Below the pieces are notes generated by a model that saw only the letters and a program-made list of their open reading frames with translations, ran no database searches and was not told where the DNA came from. From assembly GCA_029945495.1 (NCBI GenBank), contig JAQSCR010000510.1, forward strand, positions 1 through 10,517: a stretch of DNA of 10,517 nt. The letters run 5' to 3'. Shown here one piece after another: positions 7,832 through 10,517 of the stretch. Both the position numbers and the translations under genes were made by a program. This stretch comes from Pseudolabrys sp. (lineage in GTDB: Bacteria; Pseudomonadota; Alphaproteobacteria; Rhizobiales; Xanthobacteraceae). Position 1 is the stretch's first letter, and the number at the start of each line of letters is the position of its first letter.

Positions 7832-7854
7832 AAGTGAACAATCGGCTCTATAGT
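7826..7854 (+). promoter_or_regulatory. Predicted sigma70-type promoter for mce
   Basis: ATGACG at 7826-7831 (-35; four of six matches to TTGACA) and TATAGT at 7849-7854 (-10; five of six matches to TATAAT) are separated by exactly 17 bases. Transcription would start near 7861, about 27 bases before the mce ATG. The -35 element lies inside the right arm of the palindromic repeat. This is a sequence match only; alphaproteobacterial promoters are loose, so confidence is moderate. Confidence 0.45.
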
Positions 7855-7887
7855 ATTGATGCCGGAGTTGGGAAGTAGAGGAATCAC

Positions 7888-8289
7888 ATGATCGGTCGTC
7901 TCAATCACGTCGCCATCGCGGTGCGCGATATCGCCAAGGCCGCGGTCTATCGCGATACACTGGGGGCTGAAATCTCGGCCAAGGTGGCGCAGCCGGACCA
8001 CGGGGTGTCGACCGTGTTCATCACGTTGCCGAACACCAAGATCGAACTGCTGGAACCGCTCGGCGCCGGCTCGCCGATCAACAAGTTCCTCGAGAAGAAT
8101 CCCGACGGCGGCATCCATCACCTCTGCTACGAGGTCAGCGACATCATCGCCGCGCGCGACACCTTGAAGGCGCAGGGCGCGCGTGTGCTCGGCGACGGCG
8201 AGCCCAGGATCGGCGCCCACGGCAAGCCGGTGATGTTCCTGCATCCGAAGGATTTCTGCGGCACCCTGGTCGAACTCGAGCAGGCGTAA
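7888..8289 (+). CDS. mce: Methylmalonyl-CoA epimerase
   Basis: It interconverts (2R)- and (2S)-methylmalonyl-CoA, linking propionyl-CoA carboxylase to the B12-dependent mutase and so to succinyl-CoA. The 133-residue protein is a VOC-superfamily (glyoxalase fold) enzyme with paired beta-alpha-beta modules. The first module begins LNHVAIAV with probable metal ligand His7 and has Glu53 in KIELLEP; the second has IHHLCYEVSD with His77/His78 and ends TLVELEQA with Glu129. Length and the GSPINKFLEKNPDGGIHH region are typical of this family rather than lactoylglutathione lyase. AGAGGAA at 7877-7883 gives a good ribosome binding site. A likely own promoter lies upstream. The following small membrane gene is 24 bases away and probably cotranscribed. 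Confidence 0.93.
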   Translation: MIGRLNHVAIAVRDIAKAAVYRDTLGAEISAKVAQPDHGVSTVFITLPNTKIELLEPLGAGSPINKFLEKNPDGGIHHLCYEVSDIIAARDTLKAQGARVLGDGEPRIGAHGKPVMFLHPKDFCGTLVELEQA

Positions 8290-8313
8290 CCGGTTTTTGA
8301 ACAGAGACCCCGT

Positions 8314-8586
8314 ATGAACACCACCACCATCATCGCCATCTATTTCCTGATCTGGTGGCTGACTTTGTTCGCAGTGCTGCCGTGGGGCGTGCGCAGCCAG
8401 GAAGAGACCGGCGATTTTACGCCCGGTACCGATCCGGGCGCGCCGGTCATGCATCGGCTGTTGTACAAAGTGCTATGGACGACTTTGATCGCCAGTTCGA
8501 TCTTCGGCTTCCTGTATTTCTGCTACGTGCGCGATCTCATTCCGTATGAATTCCTGTCGCGCATCTCGGGCCCGGCGCGGCACTGA
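8314..8586 (+). CDS. DUF1467 family small membrane protein
   Basis: A 90-residue protein of unknown function. Two hydrophobic segments are visible, at about residues 5-25 and 50-72, separated by a short polar loop (GVRSQEETGDFTPGTDPGAP). The WWLTLFAVLPWGVRSQ stretch and the PGTDPGAP loop are hallmarks, as I recall them, of the alphaproteobacterial DUF1467 family, which is commonly found next to mce. The ATG at 8314 has a modest AGAGA upstream (8303-8307) and lies 24 bases after the mce stop, so the two are probably one transcript. In related genomes proS and lolC often follow; here they do not. Function cannot be stated. Confidence 0.85.
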   Translation: MNTTTIIAIYFLIWWLTLFAVLPWGVRSQEETGDFTPGTDPGAPVMHRLLYKVLWTTLIASSIFGFLYFCYVRDLIPYEFLSRISGPARH

Positions 8587-8673
8587 GCCGGCGCGGGTCA
8601 TGCGCAGTCGCTGAAAAGCCACCGGCGATCGGGACGAAGTGAAAATACAGGCACCTGGATAAAAAAATTGGAC

Positions 8674-8704
8674 AAAAAAAAGAGCAGGGCGATATGCCCT
8701 GCTC
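8674..8704 (-). terminator. Intrinsic terminator for leftward transcription (copCD side)
   Basis: A perfect 9-bp stem, GAGCAGGGC (8682-8690) with GCCCTGCTC (8696-8704), closes a 5-base loop. On the - strand it is followed directly by eight T (the A-run at 8674-8681). This is a textbook Rho-independent terminator for transcripts coming from copD. On the + strand the stem is followed by GATCGCTTTTATTTG, a poorer tail, so it may also work weakly as the end of mce-DUF1467. It lies about 216 bases beyond the copD stop. Confidence 0.9.
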
Positions 8705-8727
8705 GATCGCTTTTATTTGTCCCGTAT

Positions 8728-8781
8728 CCTCGACCTTTTTTTGTGTACGTATCGTCTGTACACGTTTGATTTTTATCGAGG
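8728..8781. repeat. Nested inverted repeats upstream of the leftward terminator
   Basis: An outer 6-base pair of arms, CCTCGA (8728-8733) and TCGAGG (8776-8781), encloses an inner pair, GTGTAC (8743-8748) and GTACAC (8758-8763), with a 9-base loop. The internal sides are a T-run on one flank and a T-rich segment on the other. It could be RNA structure in a leftward transcript or a protein-binding site; the sequence does not decide. The arms are short, so chance cannot be excluded. Confidence 0.4.
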
Positions 8782-8919
8782 CGGCAGCGGTTATCGCGCC
8801 AGAGACTTCCCTCCCAAGACTTGGTTCGTCGACTTGCACCGCATGTTGAGTTCCGGTCTTGGCTGCCGGTTTCCTCATCCATTCGGATGATGAATCTGTA
8901 GCCGATCAATTCGGCTCTG

Positions 8920-10203
8920 TCACCAGCATTCGTTGCTGCACTGCGTGATGACAATCGGCGCGTCGAGAACAACCGGCGCACCGGTTCCAATATCGACGTC
9001 GAGCCGCAACGTCCAGACGCCGGCGCGCGGGATCTCAAGATTTTCGATGCGCCAGGTTCCATCCGGCATTTGCGCGGCGGCACGTTCAACCGGCGGCGCA
9101 ACGAATTCGCGCGGCGCGAGCGTTATTTGCACGCTGCGCGCGAAATAGACGCTGGAATCGTCCCGCGATAGCCGAATGGTGGCTGTGGAATTACCGGCAT
9201 GTCCGGGATCGATGGTGACATCGGCCATCACCGCCTCGGTGTGGATGTGTACGAACGCTGCCTCCGATGACGCCAGTGCCGCATTCGTGTGCACATGGCC
9301 GCCCGGTATCATTGTTCCGAGCAGCCCGACCAGCATCAGCACGGCAAGTCCGGCGCCGGTTTCGACCAGAGTGTTGCGTTGGAGCGCCCGCATGGCGGCG
9401 GCCCCGGGCAGGCGCGGCGACAGGCGATAACGATTGACGGCCGCGATGGCGACCAGGACGGCGAATAGGCCGATCTTGAGCGACAGCACGCGGCCATAGG
9501 CGGTCGCCAGCAGGTCGCTGGGGCCGTTGAGCAGTTCCCAGCTATTGATCAGGCCGCTGGCCAGCAGGGCGCCGACGCAGACGATGCCGAGTACGGAGAA
9601 GCGGGCTGTCGCTGCTATGGCGAGAGCGCCGCCCGCGGGGTCTGCGCGGCCGCGCGACCAGGACAGCATCATGGCGAAGGCGGGCAGGCCGCCGAGCCAG
9701 GCGGCGGCGGCCAGCAGATGGACGAGGTCTGAGGTGAGATGCAGCCAGCCGGCAGCGCCCGGCGTCGCGCCGGCGTGGCCGACAAAGGCGAGCAGACCGG
9801 CGAGAGCCGCCGCGGCCGCCAGCAACAGGACGCGCCGGCCGGGAAAGCCCGGCGTCACCATCAGCAAGCCGAGCGTGACGGCGAGGCCCAGCCGGAGGCC
9901 GGCGATCTCACCGAAACGGGTATCGACCAGAACGGTCGAGACAGCGCCCTGCGACAGGACCTCGGTCAGCGGGGCGTCGAGAATGCTGGCGGCGACCAGC
10001 GCCAGCCAGGCCAGCCCCGTCACAATCGCAACCGCGAGCGCCGCCCAGACCAGGATAGTCAGCCGGCGCAGCAGGGCCACGCCGCCGATCCCGCGCAGCG
10101 CCGGCTCCATCACCAGCACGATGAAGCCGACCGTGCCGGTCGCCACCACCGTCGCGGCGAAATGCACGCCGCGCACCAGGACGAGCGTATCGATTACCGG
10201 CAC
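8920..10203 (-). CDS. copD: CopD family copper transport/resistance membrane protein with C-terminal extracytoplasmic domain
   Basis: An inner-membrane protein proposed in this family to move copper between periplasm and cytoplasm, working with CopC. The 427 residues hold about eight hydrophobic segments up to about residue 300 with candidate copper ligands His14, His143, His155 and His162 (LVHLLAAAAWLGGLP is a CopD signature). After the last helix comes GGHVH (301-305), then a beta-rich domain of about 110 residues (316-427) resembling the C-terminal part of YcnJ-type fusions, ending CSNECW. Classical CopD of Pseudomonas is roughly 310 residues. The GTG start at 10203 is preferred because GAGGA lies about nine bases upstream and a nearby ATG at 10217 is out of frame and soon stops. 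It follows copC after a 31-base gap and is probably cotranscribed. Whether it confers resistance or supplies copper to oxidases is not shown. Confidence 0.88.
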   Translation of the reverse strand: MPVIDTLVLVRGVHFAATVVATGTVGFIVLVMEPALRGIGGVALLRRLTILVWAALAVAIVTGLAWLALVAASILDAPLTEVLSQGAVSTVLVDTRFGEIAGLRLGLAVTLGLLMVTPGFPGRRVLLLAAAAALAGLLAFVGHAGATPGAAGWLHLTSDLVHLLAAAAWLGGLPAFAMMLSWSRGRADPAGGALAIAATARFSVLGIVCVGALLASGLINSWELLNGPSDLLATAYGRVLSLKIGLFAVLVAIAAVNRYRLSPRLPGAAAMRALQRNTLVETGAGLAVLMLVGLLGTMIPGGHVHTNAALASSEAAFVHIHTEAVMADVTIDPGHAGNSTATIRLSRDDSSVYFARSVQITLAPREFVAPPVERAAAQMPDGTWRIENLEIPRAGVWTLRLDVDIGTGAPVVLDAPIVITQCSNECW

Positions 10204-10234
10204 CGGTCTGTCCTCATCGCACGGCGCGCGCGGC

Positions 10235-10517
10235 TCACGGTCCGACCCGGAACGTGAACTCTCCCTGCGAGCGGTGCGTGTCGACCGACAGCACGCGCCA
10301 GATCACCTTATAGGTGCCGGCGCTAAGGTCCTTGAGCGGCACCCGCAATTGCGCGGTGTTGCCCGGCGCCAAGGTCGCCGGGCCCGCCTGCATCGCAACG
10401 CCTTTGCTGTCGCGCACCTCGATGGTCGAGAACTTCGGCTCGAGCGCCTCGGTGAACCAGATCGTCACCTCCTTCGGCGCCTGGCCTTGCACGCTGCCGG
10501 CGGCCGGCATGGCGTGG
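10235..10517 (-). CDS. copC: CopC domain periplasmic copper-binding protein (partial, 5' end outside the window)
   Basis: The open frame continues past the right edge: two more residues (His-Ala) precede the first visible Met, so that Met is not the true start and the signal peptide is missing from view. The visible 93 residues match the CopC beta-sandwich: PAAGSV, APKEVTIWFTEALEPKFSTIEV, LSAGTYKVIWRVLSVDTHRSQGEFTF. The Asp-Thr-His motif (codons 10274-10282) supplies the Cu(II)-binding Asp and His of the family; the third ligand, the N-terminal His, would be in the missing part or is the edge His. No Met-rich Cu(I) loop is visible. It lies immediately upstream of copD, the usual pairing. Confidence 0.9.
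   Translation of the reverse strand, partial: HAMPAAGSVQGQAPKEVTIWFTEALEPKFSTIEVRDSKGVAMQAGPATLAPGNTAQLRVPLKDLSAGTYKVIWRVLSVDTHRSQGEFTFRVGP

Larger units (their letters stand above)
8587..8919. other. Intergenic stretch, AT-rich in the middle, between converging gene pairs
   Basis: No recognisable gene lies in these 333 bases. By count, 8661-8780 is 40% GC (48 of 120), clearly lower than the coding sequence around it, with A-runs at 8661-8667 and 8674-8681 and a T-run at 8736-8742. It holds a strong leftward terminator (8674-8704) and a nested inverted repeat (8728-8781). A - strand frame from 8878 would encode a short unrecognised protein but reads straight through the terminator, so I do not call it a gene. 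The part next to copD (8782-8919) could be its 3' UTR. Confidence 0.7.

Noticed and set aside
7570..7878. A + strand frame through the palindrome encoding a WIPGSR...APRNDE-like peptide
   Set aside because: This is the familiar translation of the intergenic repeat joined to an off-frame part of rnj, not a gene.
8286..8300. AACCGGTTTTT in the mce/DUF1467 gap as a remnant of the 43-base repeat
   Set aside because: Only about 10 bases of the core match and neither outer arm is present, so chance is the simpler explanation.
8572..8596. Direct repeat CCGGCGCGG at the DUF1467 stop codon
   Set aside because: It is nine bases of pure GC in a high-GC genome, one copy lies within coding sequence, and nothing suggests an attachment site.
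8804..8835. Three GACTT words at 8804, 8818 and 8831 as an iteron-like repeat
   Set aside because: Five-base words at uneven spacing (14 and 13 bases) with no flanking conservation are too short to support a site.
8537..8878. A 113-codon - strand frame in the copD downstream region
   Set aside because: It reads through the perfect terminator stem and its T-run and then runs antisense into the DUF1467 gene. There is no convincing ribosome binding site, and the product is not recognised.

Overview
The window is from a high-GC alphaproteobacterium, most likely of the Hyphomicrobiales (Rhizobiales), near Bradyrhizobium, Rhodopseudomonas and Afipia. This rests on the gene order nuoK-L-M-N, birA, rnj, mce, DUF1467, on a birA without a DNA-binding domain, on RNase J directly after birA, and on two families of palindromic intergenic repeat that I recall as common in that group. 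No database was searched.

Layout, left to right. Positions 1-5253 (+ strand) hold the end of nuoK and complete nuoL, nuoM and nuoN, the antiporter-like proton-pumping subunits of respiratory complex I. Their key membrane Glu and Lys residues are all present. birA (5293-6042) and rnj (6054-7724) follow on the same strand with short gaps and probably share the nuo transcript. A 106-base two-tier palindrome begins one base after the rnj stop. Behind it are a good sigma70-like promoter, mce (methylmalonyl-CoA epimerase) and a small DUF1467 membrane protein. A gene-poor stretch at 8587-8919, AT-rich in its middle, carries a strong leftward terminator. The right end holds a convergent copC-copD copper-handling pair on the - strand; copC runs off the window.

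The most interesting observation is in the nuo operon. Two near-identical 43-base palindromes fill the nuoK/nuoL and nuoL/nuoM gaps. Each carries a 19-codon open frame beginning MIPKSGNRFS. The first ends one base before the nuoL ATG and the second ends overlapping the nuoM ATG as ATGA. The repeats may therefore have become translated spacers that couple these cistrons. Other points worth a look are a histidine-rich insertion in NuoL, a possible mce promoter whose -35 box lies in a repeat arm, a structured 3' UTR or small-RNA candidate downstream of copD, and a CopD with an extra C-terminal domain ending in a Cys pair. I see no mobile element, CRISPR array, tRNA or rRNA, and no convincing new multi-gene system.
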